A DNA stretch of 64,000 bases from Brevundimonas sp. GTDB taxonomy: Bacteria; Pseudomonadota; Alphaproteobacteria; Caulobacterales; Caulobacteraceae. The notes under the pieces were generated by a model. It did no database searches. It saw nothing but the letters and a program-made list of their open reading frames with translations, and was not told the DNA's origin. Position 1 is the first letter of the stretch; each line of letters opens with the position of its first letter. Below are positions 18,932 to 26,702 of this stretch, one piece after another. The stretch covers positions 91,564-155,563 of the forward strand of contig NZ_JAHBYB010000004.1 in assembly GCF_019636155.1 (NCBI RefSeq), given 5' to 3'. The translations under genes were made by a program, and so were the position numbers.

Positions 18932-19912
18932 ATGTCCGACGTCGCCTATGATCCCTCGCGCCACGTGAAGTCGGGACGGGGCAAGGTTTACGCCTCGATC
19001 CTGGACACCATAGGCGACACGCCCCTGGTCGAACTGCCGCGACTGTCGGCCGAGCTGAAGCCCAAGGCGCGGGTTCTGGCCAAGCTGGAGTTCTTCAATC
19101 CCGTCGCCTCGGTCAAGGACCGGATCGGGGTGGCCATGGTCGAGGCCCTGGAGCAGGCAGGCAGGATCGGGCCGGACACGGTGCTGATCGAACCGACCAG
19201 TGGAAACACCGGCATCGCCCTGGCATTCGTGGCGGCGGCCAAGGGATATCGGCTGATCCTGGTCATGCCCGAGAGCATGTCGATGGAACGGCGCAAGATG
19301 CTGAAGCTGCTGGGCGCCGAGCTGGAGCTGACCCCGGCTGAGAAGGGCATGAAGGGCGCCATCGCGCGGGCGCAGGAGCTGCTGGACGCCACGCCGGGGG
19401 CGATCACCCCGGCCCAGTTCGACAACCCCGCCAACCCCGCCATCCACCGCGCCACCACGGCCGAGGAGATCTGGAACGACACCGAGGGCGCGGTCGACAT
19501 CGTCATCTCCGGTGTCGGCACCGGCGGCACCATCACCGGAGTCGGACAGGTGCTGAAGGCGCGCAAGCCGTCGGTGCGGATGATCGCGGTGGAGCCGACG
19601 GACAGTCCGGTCCTGTCGGGCGGCGCGCCGGGGCCGCACAAGATCCAGGGCATTGGCGCGGGCTTCGTGCCGACCGTGGTCGACCGGTCGATGATCGACG
19701 GGGTCGAGACGGTGACCAACGACGAGGCCTTCGACATGGCGCGCCGCGCGGCGCGGACCGAGGGGATCCCGGTCGGCATAAGTTCGGGCGCGGCCCTGAC
19801 CGCCGCCTTCCGCCAGGCCGCCCTCGATGAGAATGCGGGCAAGACGATCGTGGCCATCATCCCCAGCTTCGCCGAACGCTATCTGTCGACGGCGCTGTTC
19901 GAAGGTTTGTGA
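18932..19912 (+). CDS. cysK: cysteine synthase A (O-acetylserine sulfhydrylase)
   Basis: A 326-residue PLP enzyme that joins sulfide and O-acetylserine to give cysteine. The PLP lysine is in NPVASVKDR, the substrate loop is [14 protein letters not shown], and the phosphate-binding [10 protein letters not shown] is intact. Length fits CysK, with an N-terminal extension of about 20 residues. An SD-like GCGGAGACC precedes the ATG. Confidence 0.96.
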   Translation: MSDVAYDPSRHVKSGRGKVYASILDTIGDTPLVELPRLSAELKPKARVLAKLEFFNPVASVKDRIGVAMVEALEQAGRIGPDTVLIEPTSGNTGIALAFVAAAKGYRLILVMPESMSMERRKMLKLLGAELELTPAEKGMKGAIARAQELLDATPGAITPAQFDNPANPAIHRATTAEEIWNDTEGAVDIVISGVGTGGTITGVGQVLKARKPSVRMIAVEPTDSPVLSGGAPGPHKIQGIGAGFVPTVVDRSMIDGVETVTNDEAFDMARRAARTEGIPVGISSGAALTAAFRQAALDENAGKTIVAIIPSFAERYLSTALFEGL

Positions 19913-19953
19913 TCGAATACCGGCGGTTAACGGTTCCGCTTTAGGTTGTGCGC

Positions 19954-21171
19954 ATGAACCCAGCGGCTCCGATTCCGGCGGAGGACGCTCCGGAGGGGGC
20001 GTTCAAGGCGCGCCACGCGCTGCTGAAGCGTCTGGCCGACGTCGTCTCCCTGCCCGCCAGCCGGATCAACGCCTTCGAGCGCGCGGTGACGGGCGATCTT
20101 CTGGTCGAGATGCTGAGGCTGGCGGCGCCGGAAGAGCGGCGCCGGGTGGCGGCGCGGCTGGCGCCGTTGTCAGAGCTTCCCAACAGTCTGGCGCGGCTGC
20201 TGCTGCGGGACGAGCCCGACATCGCCGGCCTGCTGATCGAACAGTGCGCGTCTCTGACGGACGCCGATCTGGTGGGCTGTGCGCGGGACACGGGGATCGA
20301 GCATCGGCTGATGCTGGCGGGCCGACGAGGCCTGTCGGAAATGGTCACCGAAACCTTGGTGGAGACGGGCGAGCCGGCCGTCATCGAGGCCGTGCTGAAG
20401 AACGCCAACGCCCGCCTGTCGCACGGCGCCATAGAGACGGCGGTGGCCGCCAGCCGGACCGCGCCGGGCCTGTGCCCCCTGTTGCTGAGGCGGCCGGAAC
20501 TGAGGCCGTCGGGCGCCTACGCCATGTTCTGGTGGTGCGGTTCCGACGACCGGCGCACCATCCTGCAGCGGTTCGCCGTGTCGCGTGAGGTGATGCAGGA
20601 GGTGGTCGACGACGTCTTCCCCATGGCCGCGGCCGAGAACTGGCAGGATCCCGTTTCGCGCAAGGCCCTGCAGTTCATCGAGCGGCGCCAGCGCAATCGC
20701 GCCGCCATCGCCAAGAGCCCCTTCGCCAGCCTGGAAGACGCCGTTCAGGCGGCGGCCAGCCAGGGCCTGGACCGCGATATCGCGGCCGAAATCTCTTATC
20801 TGGCGGGGGTCAAGCCTCTGACGGGGGCCAAGATCCTGGGCGATATCGGCGGCGAGCCGGCGGCGATCCTGTGCAAGGCGACGGGGCTGGAGAAGTCGGA
20901 CTTGAGAGCGCTCTGGCGGTCGATGCGCCGGCCCGAAGTCGATGCCGCCGGGGCCTTGGATCCGGCCTGGGAACGGGTGCAGACGACCTTCGACATGCTG
21001 GCGGTCGACCGCGCCCAGACGGTGCTGCGCTACTGGAACTGGTCGCTGTCGTCGGCGATCACGCCGGCGCTGTTGCGCGCCATACGCGAAGGCGATGATC
21101 TTTCAATCGACGAATATTCGACTCCGGAACGCACGGCGATGATGGCGCTGGCGCAAGATTTCGGACGATAG
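19954..21171 (+). CDS. DUF2336 family protein (first copy)
   Basis: A 405-residue soluble helical protein. The core pattern of charged helices with LxDADLVxxxRDxG and repeats such as ALLRDEPDIAGLLIEQCASLTDADL is that of DUF2336, found almost only in Alphaproteobacteria and built from HEAT-like helical pairs. Function is not known to me. A second DUF2336 gene lies 650 bp away in opposite orientation beyond a mucR-type gene. ATG 19954 is preferred to GTG 19948, which would be too close to the TAGG at 19942-19945. Confidence 0.85.
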   Translation: MNPAAPIPAEDAPEGAFKARHALLKRLADVVSLPASRINAFERAVTGDLLVEMLRLAAPEERRRVAARLAPLSELPNSLARLLLRDEPDIAGLLIEQCASLTDADLVGCARDTGIEHRLMLAGRRGLSEMVTETLVETGEPAVIEAVLKNANARLSHGAIETAVAASRTAPGLCPLLLRRPELRPSGAYAMFWWCGSDDRRTILQRFAVSREVMQEVVDDVFPMAAAENWQDPVSRKALQFIERRQRNRAAIAKSPFASLEDAVQAAASQGLDRDIAAEISYLAGVKPLTGAKILGDIGGEPAAILCKATGLEKSDLRALWRSMRRPEVDAAGALDPAWERVQTTFDMLAVDRAQTVLRYWNWSLSSAITPALLRAIREGDDLSIDEYSTPERTAMMALAQDFGR

Positions 21172-21180
21172 GGCGGCTAC

Positions 21181-21282
21181 GGAACTGATCAGTTCCCGTG
21201 GACAGCGCGCGCAAGACTGTATTGCGTTTCAACGGGAACGCCCCTAAGGACGGCCGTGAAATCTGATCTGGATAGATCAGAT
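21181..21282. promoter_or_regulatory. two perfect palindromes before mucR-type gene
   Basis: GGAACTGATCAGTTCC (21181-21196) is a perfect 16-bp palindrome just after the DUF2336 stop. ATCTGATC-N6-GATCAGAT (21261-21268, 21275-21282) is a perfect 8-bp inverted repeat 34 nt before the mucR start. Both share the CTGATC core. In addition GTTCCCGT (21192-21199) can pair with ACGGGAAC (21232-21239). They are candidate operators. Confidence 0.55.
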
Positions 21283-21316
21283 AAATCCCCCCGCCGCGAA
21301 AGGTCGAAGCCTGACC

Positions 21317-21745
21317 ATGGAAGAACAACCCCAGATCCTCGAGATGACCGCCGACATCGTCTCGGCCTATGTCAGCAACAATACGGTCGATGTCGAGGCC
21401 CTGCCCGGCCTGATCTCGAGCATCCACGCCATGCTGACCCAGGTGGCGGAAGGCGGCGTCGAGCCCGAGCCAGAGCCCCAGGAACCGGCCGTGCCGATCC
21501 GCAAGTCGATCAGCCCGGATTTCCTGATCTGCCTGGAAGACGGCCGCAAGTTCAAGTCGCTGAAGCGCCACCTGCGGACCAAATACAATATGAGCCCCGA
21601 GGAATACCGGGCGAAGTGGGGCCTGCCCAAGGACTATCCGATGGTCGCCCCGAACTACGCCAAGGCGCGGTCGGAACTGGCCAAGCAGATGGGCCTGGGT
21701 CAGGGCGGGCGCAAGCCGGCACGCGCGGGCCGCGGCCGCAAGTAA
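21317..21745 (+). CDS. Ros/MucR family transcriptional regulator
   Basis: A 142-residue DNA-binding protein. The N-terminal 45 residues carry the MucR oligomerisation-type helices (LEMTADIVSAYVSNNTV), and the C-terminal zinc-finger-like domain is at about 70-125 (SISPDFLICLEDGRKFKSL, KWGLPKDYPMVAPNYAKARSELAKQMGLG). The first two metal positions read Cys and Asp (CLED), as in MucR. The second histidine, usually in a MTHYNM-type stretch, is replaced (RTKYNM), so zinc binding may be lost. MucR proteins repress exopolysaccharide, motility and cell-cycle genes in related bacteria. Confidence 0.92.
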   Translation: MEEQPQILEMTADIVSAYVSNNTVDVEALPGLISSIHAMLTQVAEGGVEPEPEPQEPAVPIRKSISPDFLICLEDGRKFKSLKRHLRTKYNMSPEEYRAKWGLPKDYPMVAPNYAKARSELAKQMGLGQGGRKPARAGRGRK

Positions 21746-21771
21746 GACCAGACGACACGATCCAGGTCCGC

Positions 21772-21806
21772 AACGCCCGCTTCCTGTCCGGAGGCGGGCG
21801 TTTGCT
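21772..21806 (+). terminator. Rho-independent terminator of mucR-type gene
   Basis: AACGCCCGC (21772-21780) pairs with GCGGGCGTT (21794-21802), 13-nt loop, followed by TGCTTG. It lies 26 nt after the stop and between two convergent genes. Confidence 0.75.
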
Positions 21807-21821
21807 TGCCCGGGGTTGGGA

Positions 21822-22931
21822 TCAGGCGGCCTGGGCGCCTCGGCGCAGACGCCAGAAGCGAACGGTTCGCATGGCGGCTTCCTGGGTCAGTTCGGCATAC
21901 ATGCGTGCATAGCCGTGGGCGCGCGCCATGGCGTCCCGCTCGGTGTTCAGCAGGACCACGGCGTAGGTCAGGAAGAGGGCCCGATCCAGGTTGGCGGCCT
22001 TGCAGATCACCGCCAGGGCGTCGATCTCGCGCCGCTCGATGATCTGACGCGCCGTATGGAAATCGACATCGGCCAGCTGGCTGAGAGCGATCAGGAACGA
22101 GGTTCGGCCGCCCGAACGGAGGAAGCGGGCCAGCATCTGGGGCGACAACTGTCCGGCCGCCTTCAGCTCCTCGACATAGGCCAGGCTCTCGGCATAGTCG
22201 GCCGGGAAGGCCCCGTCGCCGACGGCGACCCGAGCGCGCCCGGCGGCCAAGGCGCTTTCGACCAGGTCGGGATCGAGGGCTGCGTTCTGATCGAGGATCT
22301 GCTGACGCAGCCGGGCCTCGACGACGAAATACATCTCGTTCAGCAGATCGGGCGCCAGGCCGCGCCGTGACACCGTCGCCTCATGCAGGGCCGGGTTGGA
22401 CTTGGCCCGCTCGACGGCGGCCTCGGCGCCCGCGCGCGACAGACGGGCCCCTTCGTTGCGAAGCAGGCTGTGCAGGGCGTCGTCGTCGCCGCGTTCGACG
22501 ATGGCGTCGGAGACGGCTTCGGACACGGTGGAGCGTTCGGACACCGCCAGAATGTGCGCCTGACCGCGGTCGCGCACGACCGAGATCAGATCGGCGTCGG
22601 TCAGGACGGGCGAGGCGCGCAGGATGGCTTCGGCCACGGCCGCCTCGTCATTGGCCAGGCCGCGAACCAGGGCCGCCGGCGCATTGGGCGATGTGGCGAA
22701 GCGGGCGGCCAGTTCGGCGCGGACGGCCGTTTCCATCTCGGCGGCCAGGTCGCTCAGGACGGCGTCGAACAGCTGTTGCTCATTGGGCGAATGGACCGGG
22801 GCGCCGAAGAAATGGTCGGTCAGTTCGCGCAGCAGGTCGCGCCGCTTCTCGCTGGAGGTCTGATGCGCCAGGGCGATCAGGTCGGGCAGGCGGGACTGGG
22901 GGGCGGCCCCGCCGGAGGGCGGCTTGCTCAT
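21822..22931 (-). CDS. DUF2336 family protein (second copy)
   Basis: A 369-residue helical soluble protein with the DUF2336 pattern (LTDADLISVVRDRGQAHILAVSER, ARLSRAGAEAAVERAKSNPALHEA). It shares the motif LTDADL..RDxG with the copy at 19954 but is clearly diverged. It ends with a basic WRLRRGAQAA tail. It is coupled by an ATGA overlap to the secreted-protein gene upstream. Confidence 0.85.
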   Translation of the reverse strand: MSKPPSGGAAPQSRLPDLIALAHQTSSEKRRDLLRELTDHFFGAPVHSPNEQQLFDAVLSDLAAEMETAVRAELAARFATSPNAPAALVRGLANDEAAVAEAILRASPVLTDADLISVVRDRGQAHILAVSERSTVSEAVSDAIVERGDDDALHSLLRNEGARLSRAGAEAAVERAKSNPALHEATVSRRGLAPDLLNEMYFVVEARLRQQILDQNAALDPDLVESALAAGRARVAVGDGAFPADYAESLAYVEELKAAGQLSPQMLARFLRSGGRTSFLIALSQLADVDFHTARQIIERREIDALAVICKAANLDRALFLTYAVVLLNTERDAMARAHGYARMYAELTQEAAMRTVRFWRLRRGAQAA

Positions 22932-23479
22932 GACGGTTCGTCGCCCACGGTCGGGACTGCGGGCCGGATGCGGCCGTTGACGTCGCGCAGCAGGGTCGGC
23001 GCTTCGGGCGGTTGGGCCAGGTCGGCGGTTTCGGGTGTCCGCTCCAGTTCCAGCGGCAAGGCGTCCAGATACACCGGGGCAGGCGTCGGCATGGCGTCCG
23101 GCTGGCGGCCATACTGGCGGTGGACCGAGTAGTATCGGGCGCCCGAAGGCGATGCTGCGGTCGCCGGTGCGGGCGGGGGCGCAGCGTCGGGCGCGATGCG
23201 GGCGGCGGTTGGGGCGGCGGGCGCGAGCGTCGAAGTCGCCGTGCGCACGGGCATCGGGGCTGGAGCCTCCGAGAAGCCGCCATGCGGAATGATACGCGGC
23301 GCCGAGGCGGCGCCGAGAGTGGGCGCCGCCGTATATGTCGGTTGGCCGACGGCGGTCGTCGGCTTGCCGGCCCAGCTGAGATAGGACGCCGGGGCGGAAA
23401 CCGTCTGGGCCGGGGCGGGCGTCGCCGCCGCGACAACCAGGCCGGACAGTGCGGCGGATAGGATCATGGGGTGGCGCAC
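22928..23479 (-). CDS. secreted Pro/Ala-rich protein
   Basis: A 183-residue protein with a Sec signal (MILSAALSGLVVAAATPAPAQ) cleaved after AxA. The mature chain is low-complexity, dominated by Ala, Pro and Thr, with YYSVHRQYGRQPD the only conserved-looking patch. No family recognised. It is the first gene of a two-gene unit with the DUF2336 gene. Confidence 0.7.
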   Translation of the reverse strand: MRHPMILSAALSGLVVAAATPAPAQTVSAPASYLSWAGKPTTAVGQPTYTAAPTLGAASAPRIIPHGGFSEAPAPMPVRTATSTLAPAAPTAARIAPDAAPPPAPATAASPSGARYYSVHRQYGRQPDAMPTPAPVYLDALPLELERTPETADLAQPPEAPTLLRDVNGRIRPAVPTVGDEPS

Positions 23480-23540
23480 CGCGGGGATTCCCGAACGAAC
23501 TCCGATGCCTCGACCATGGCGGGCCGCGCTTAACCGCCGC

Positions 23541-24308
23541 CTAACGGCCGGCCATGCGGCGCATGATTTCCCGTTCCGCAGCGGCGATGACGGCGTTGAG
23601 CATCAATCCCATCAGCGTCAGCCAGGCCAGGGCGGCCAGGAGCTGGGCCGTGCGCAGCCGGTTGCCGGCTTCCAGCAGGCGCCAGGCCAGGCCCTGGGTC
23701 GCGCCCGAACCGGACACGAACTCGGCCACCACGGCGCCGATGACGGCCAGGCCGGCGGCGACGCGCAGTCCTTCCAGAACGAAGGGCAGGGCGCTGGGCA
23801 GGCGAAGCCGCCAGAGGCGTTGCAGGGGCGTGGCGCCGTGCAGGTCGAACAGGCGCTCCAGGTCCGGATCGGCGCTCTGCAGCCCCGTCAGGACGCCGGA
23901 AAAGACAGGGAAGAAGGCGACGGCGGCGGCCAGGGCGACGACGGCCTGATCGGCGCGGTCCAGGCCGAACCAGATCAGGACCAGAGGCGCGATGGCGACG
24001 ACCGGCGTGACCTGAAGGGCGACCGCCAGCGGACGCACCGCCGCCTCGGCCCGGCGGTTCAGCGACACCGCCAGAGCCAGGCCCCCGCCGATCAGAAAAG
24101 CCAGGACCAGGGCCTGGAACGCCATGCCGAAGGTGACGGCGGCCGAGCGCGCCAGAAGAGGCGCGGATGTGACCAGGGCGGCGGCTACGGCGCTGGGCGG
24201 CGGCAGAAGATAGGGCGGAACCGCCAACAGGCGACAGGCGATCTCCCAGGCCGCCAGCAGCAGGCCCAGGAGGACCAGGGGGGCTAGGAGGTCGGACGGC
24301 CGCTTCAC
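23541..24308 (-). CDS. ABC transporter permease, SsuC/ThiX-type
   Basis: A 255-residue inner-membrane permease with about six helices and a BPD_transp_1 domain; the coupling-helix region reads GATPLQRLWRLRLPSALPFVLEGLRV. The GTG start at 24308 overlaps the ATPase stop (GTGA) and gives a family-length protein; the longer frame upstream is a shadow of the ATPase gene. It forms a one-permease importer with the next two genes. Confidence 0.92.
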   Translation of the reverse strand: MKRPSDLLAPLVLLGLLLAAWEIACRLLAVPPYLLPPPSAVAAALVTSAPLLARSAAVTFGMAFQALVLAFLIGGGLALAVSLNRRAEAAVRPLAVALQVTPVVAIAPLVLIWFGLDRADQAVVALAAAVAFFPVFSGVLTGLQSADPDLERLFDLHGATPLQRLWRLRLPSALPFVLEGLRVAAGLAVIGAVVAEFVSGSGATQGLAWRLLEAGNRLRTAQLLAALAWLTLMGLMLNAVIAAAEREIMRRMAGR

Positions 24309-25060
24309 GCTATCGCCTCCATGGTCGCGGCCAGGGCCGAGGCCACGCCCTCGACCGCCTCGCGATAGGCGGGCGCCATCCGCCACCCCTCGGGACGTGG
24401 CAGGGGGCCGGGCGAAGTCAGGCGCGCGACCTGCGCGCCGGTGCGGGCGTCCAGCACCACGGTGCGGGCCGCCAGATAGACCGCGTCCTCGACATCGTGG
24501 GTGACCAGGACGATGGCCGGCCGGGGCCGGGCGTCGCGCCACAGGCGATGCAGGTCCTCTATCAGCCGTCGCCGGGTGACGGAATCCAGGGCGGCGAAGG
24601 GCTCGTCCAGCAGCAGCAGAGAGGGATGGGCGACCAGGGCGCGGGCCAGGGCGACACGCATGGCCATGCCGCCCGACAGCTGGCCGGGCCGAGCGTCGAG
24701 CCGGTCGCCCAGGCCGACGGAGGCCAGGGCCTCGGCGGCGCGACGACGCGACTCGGCGTCAGGGGTGCGGGCCAGGTCCAGCGGCAGGGCGACATTGTCG
24801 AGCGCCGAGGCCCAGGGCATCAGGGTCGGCGCCTGGAAGACCAGGCCGGTGCGGCCCGGCGCGGTCAGGGCCTTCCCCTCGGTCGGCGGTTCGAGCCCGG
24901 CCAGAAGGCGCAGGGCCGTCGACTTGCCCGCGCCCGAGGCGCCGACCAGGGCGATGATGTCGCCGGAAGAAACCTCCAGGTCGATCGGGCCCACGGCGCG
25001 CGGACCATAGCGGACGACGGCGCCGGTCAGGCGCGCGACCGGCCCGGCCTGATCAGCCAC
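24305..25060 (-). CDS. ABC transporter ATP-binding protein, SsuB/ThiZ-type
   Basis: A 251-residue ATPase. Walker A is GASGAGKST, the Q-loop FQAPTLMPW, signature LSGGMAMRVALARAL, Walker B LLLLDEPFAALD, and H-loop VLVTHDVEDAV. It overlaps the binding-protein gene by 8 nt and the permease gene by 4 nt, so the three form one operon. Confidence 0.93.
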   Translation of the reverse strand: MADQAGPVARLTGAVVRYGPRAVGPIDLEVSSGDIIALVGASGAGKSTALRLLAGLEPPTEGKALTAPGRTGLVFQAPTLMPWASALDNVALPLDLARTPDAESRRRAAEALASVGLGDRLDARPGQLSGGMAMRVALARALVAHPSLLLLDEPFAALDSVTRRRLIEDLHRLWRDARPRPAIVLVTHDVEDAVYLAARTVVLDARTGAQVARLTSPGPLPRPEGWRMAPAYREAVEGVASALAATMEAIA

Positions 25061-26081
25061 GGCCCGGCAGATAGGCGTCGGTGAAGGCCGAACGCCAGTT
25101 CAGGCCGGGATCATAGACCCCCGCCTGGGCGGTCACGTCGAAGAAGGCCTGCCAGCGGTCGGCGGTCATTGCGCCGAGGCCGTAGAGGGCCGCGTCCCCG
25201 CCATCGACCACGCCGTTGGCGCGCAGGGTCTCGCGGGCCTGATCCAGGATGTCCTGGGTCATGTCGGGATTGTCCTTGCGGATCAGGGCGTCGGCCGCCT
25301 TGGCGTCGCCACGAATATAGTCGCGCCAACCTTCGGCGGAGGCGGCGATGAAGTCGCGCAGCGCCTGGGCGTTGTCGCGGGCGAAGGCGTTGGGCGCCAG
25401 GACCATGGTGGCGTAGGACGGATAGCCTTCGTCGGCCAGAAGGAAGACCCTGGGCTGGAACCCGCCGACCTGGCGGATGGTGTAGGGTTCGCTGGTCAGA
25501 TAGCCCTGCTGGACCGCGCGCGGGTCGGCCAGGAAGGGGGCCGGGTTGAAGGTGTATTTGCGCACCTGGTCGTCGGTGAAGCCGTATTTGGCCTTCAGCC
25601 AGACCCAGAAGGCGGTGATCGAGGCGTCGGCCAGGAGGAAGGGCCGGCCGTGCAGGTCGGCGATCGACTTCAGCGCCGGATCGGGATGGGCGATCAGGAC
25701 CTGAGGGTCCTTCTGGAAGAAGGCGGCGACGGCCTTCACCGGGGCCCCTTCGGCGACCAGGTTCAGGGGGATGAAGCTGTTGGAGCCCATGCCCAGTTCG
25801 ACGGCGCCGGAGGCCAGAAGCTGGGGCACGTTCACGCCCGGTCCGCCCTGGATGATCTGGACGTTCAGGCCACGCCGCTCGTAGGCGCCCGAAGCCAGGG
25901 CCTGGTAGAAGCCGCCGTGTTCGGCCTGGGCGCGCCAGTCGGTGGCGAAGCGCAGGCGGACGCGCCCCTGTTCGTCGACCGGCGCCTCGGACCGGCCGCA
26001 GGCCGCCAGCGGACCCGTCAGGGCGGCGAGGCTGGCGGCGCCGATCAGGACGCGGCGTCGGGAAGCGGAAGGGGCGCTCAT
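25053..26081 (-). CDS. ABC transporter substrate-binding lipoprotein, NMT1/SsuA-like
   Basis: A 342-residue exported binding protein. The signal SRRRVLIGAASLAAL followed by LAACGRS suggests Tat or Sec export and lipidation. The NMT1/THI5-like fold shows FATDWRAQAEHGGFYQALA, GVNVPQLLASGAVELGMGSN and EGAPVKAVAAFFQKDP. The EHGGFYQA type of motif is common in binding proteins for pyrimidine (thiamine) or riboflavin precursors, but sulfonate or nitrate uptake is also possible. I see no thiamine riboswitch upstream, so the ligand stays open. Confidence 0.9.
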   Translation of the reverse strand: MSAPSASRRRVLIGAASLAALTGPLAACGRSEAPVDEQGRVRLRFATDWRAQAEHGGFYQALASGAYERRGLNVQIIQGGPGVNVPQLLASGAVELGMGSNSFIPLNLVAEGAPVKAVAAFFQKDPQVLIAHPDPALKSIADLHGRPFLLADASITAFWVWLKAKYGFTDDQVRKYTFNPAPFLADPRAVQQGYLTSEPYTIRQVGGFQPRVFLLADEGYPSYATMVLAPNAFARDNAQALRDFIAASAEGWRDYIRGDAKAADALIRKDNPDMTQDILDQARETLRANGVVDGGDAALYGLGAMTADRWQAFFDVTAQAGVYDPGLNWRSAFTDAYLPGRG

Positions 26082-26702
26082 GGCCCTGGTTTAGGGCGCG
26101 CCGTGGGGGAAGGGAAGCGGGCGCGCGGATCGGGCGAGCGGCGCCGGAATTGAGCGAGGGGACGCGCGCCCGGTCGAACCGTTGCGTACGTCCCCTCGCC
26201 AAGTCCGGGTTGGACTTGGCCGTTGAGGGTCCGGACCTTGGCCTGGGCGCCGGCGGAGCGAGCTCCGTCTGCGGTCGGCTGTATCCTGACGGCTCCTGGT
26301 CTTCGGCGTTCCGCCCGACTTTCGCCGTGCGCCGTCCGTCGATCCCGGCCTGGTCCTCCGTGAACGCCTCGGGCCGAAGCCTTCGTCGTCCGGGAGCCTG
26401 GGCCCTGCCACGTCGTCCGTTCGGGTCCGAAGACCGCGCCCGGAGGCCGGGTCAGAGAGCCGGACCGGTTCGCTTTGAGCCCCGGGTCGCCCCGGTTTTC
26501 CGCGCCGCCGTGTCCCTCGGCCCGTTGACGTTCCGACGAAACCCGCTATGAGGCAAGCGCCTCAAATCCATCGTCTGTGGGTGGAATTGGGGATGAATTG
26601 TGCGTCGATGGTGGATTAGCGCTTTTCTTCGGCAATATTGTTGTTTGCCGGATAGAGTTTAGGCGACGATCCCCAGTGGCGCGACAAGCGGCTGAAAAGC
26701 CT
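26082..26702. other. 621-bp non-coding stretch with many hairpins
   Basis: No convincing gene. From about 26154 to 26500 the plus strand is pyrimidine-skewed and folds repeatedly: an 11-bp stem GCGAGGGGACG/CGTCCCCTCGC (26154-26164, 26189-26199), CCAAGTCC/GGACTTGG (26199-26206, 26212-26219), GGTCCGGACC (26228-26237), GGTC-CGAA-GACC (26424-26435), CCCGG/CCGGG (26439-26451), and CCGGG/CCCGG plus TTTT at 26482-26499, which looks like a weak terminator. From 26560 to 26700 base composition drops towards A+T. A structured RNA on the plus strand is possible; no known RNA family was recognised. Confidence 0.45.

Noticed and set aside
26082-26202. thiamine riboswitch upstream of the binding-protein gene
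   Set aside because: No CTGAGA box or other core element on the minus strand.
26154-26500. tmRNA, RNase P RNA or SRP RNA
   Set aside because: The tmRNA T-loop and tag, the RNase P GAGGAAAGTCCGG core, and the SRP GGTCAGGTCCGGAAGGAAGC core are all absent on both strands.
26150-26551. 133-residue open frame across the hairpin-rich region
   Set aside because: No SD, no domain, no signal peptide, Arg/Pro/Ser-rich composition typical of chance frames; inverted repeats run through it.
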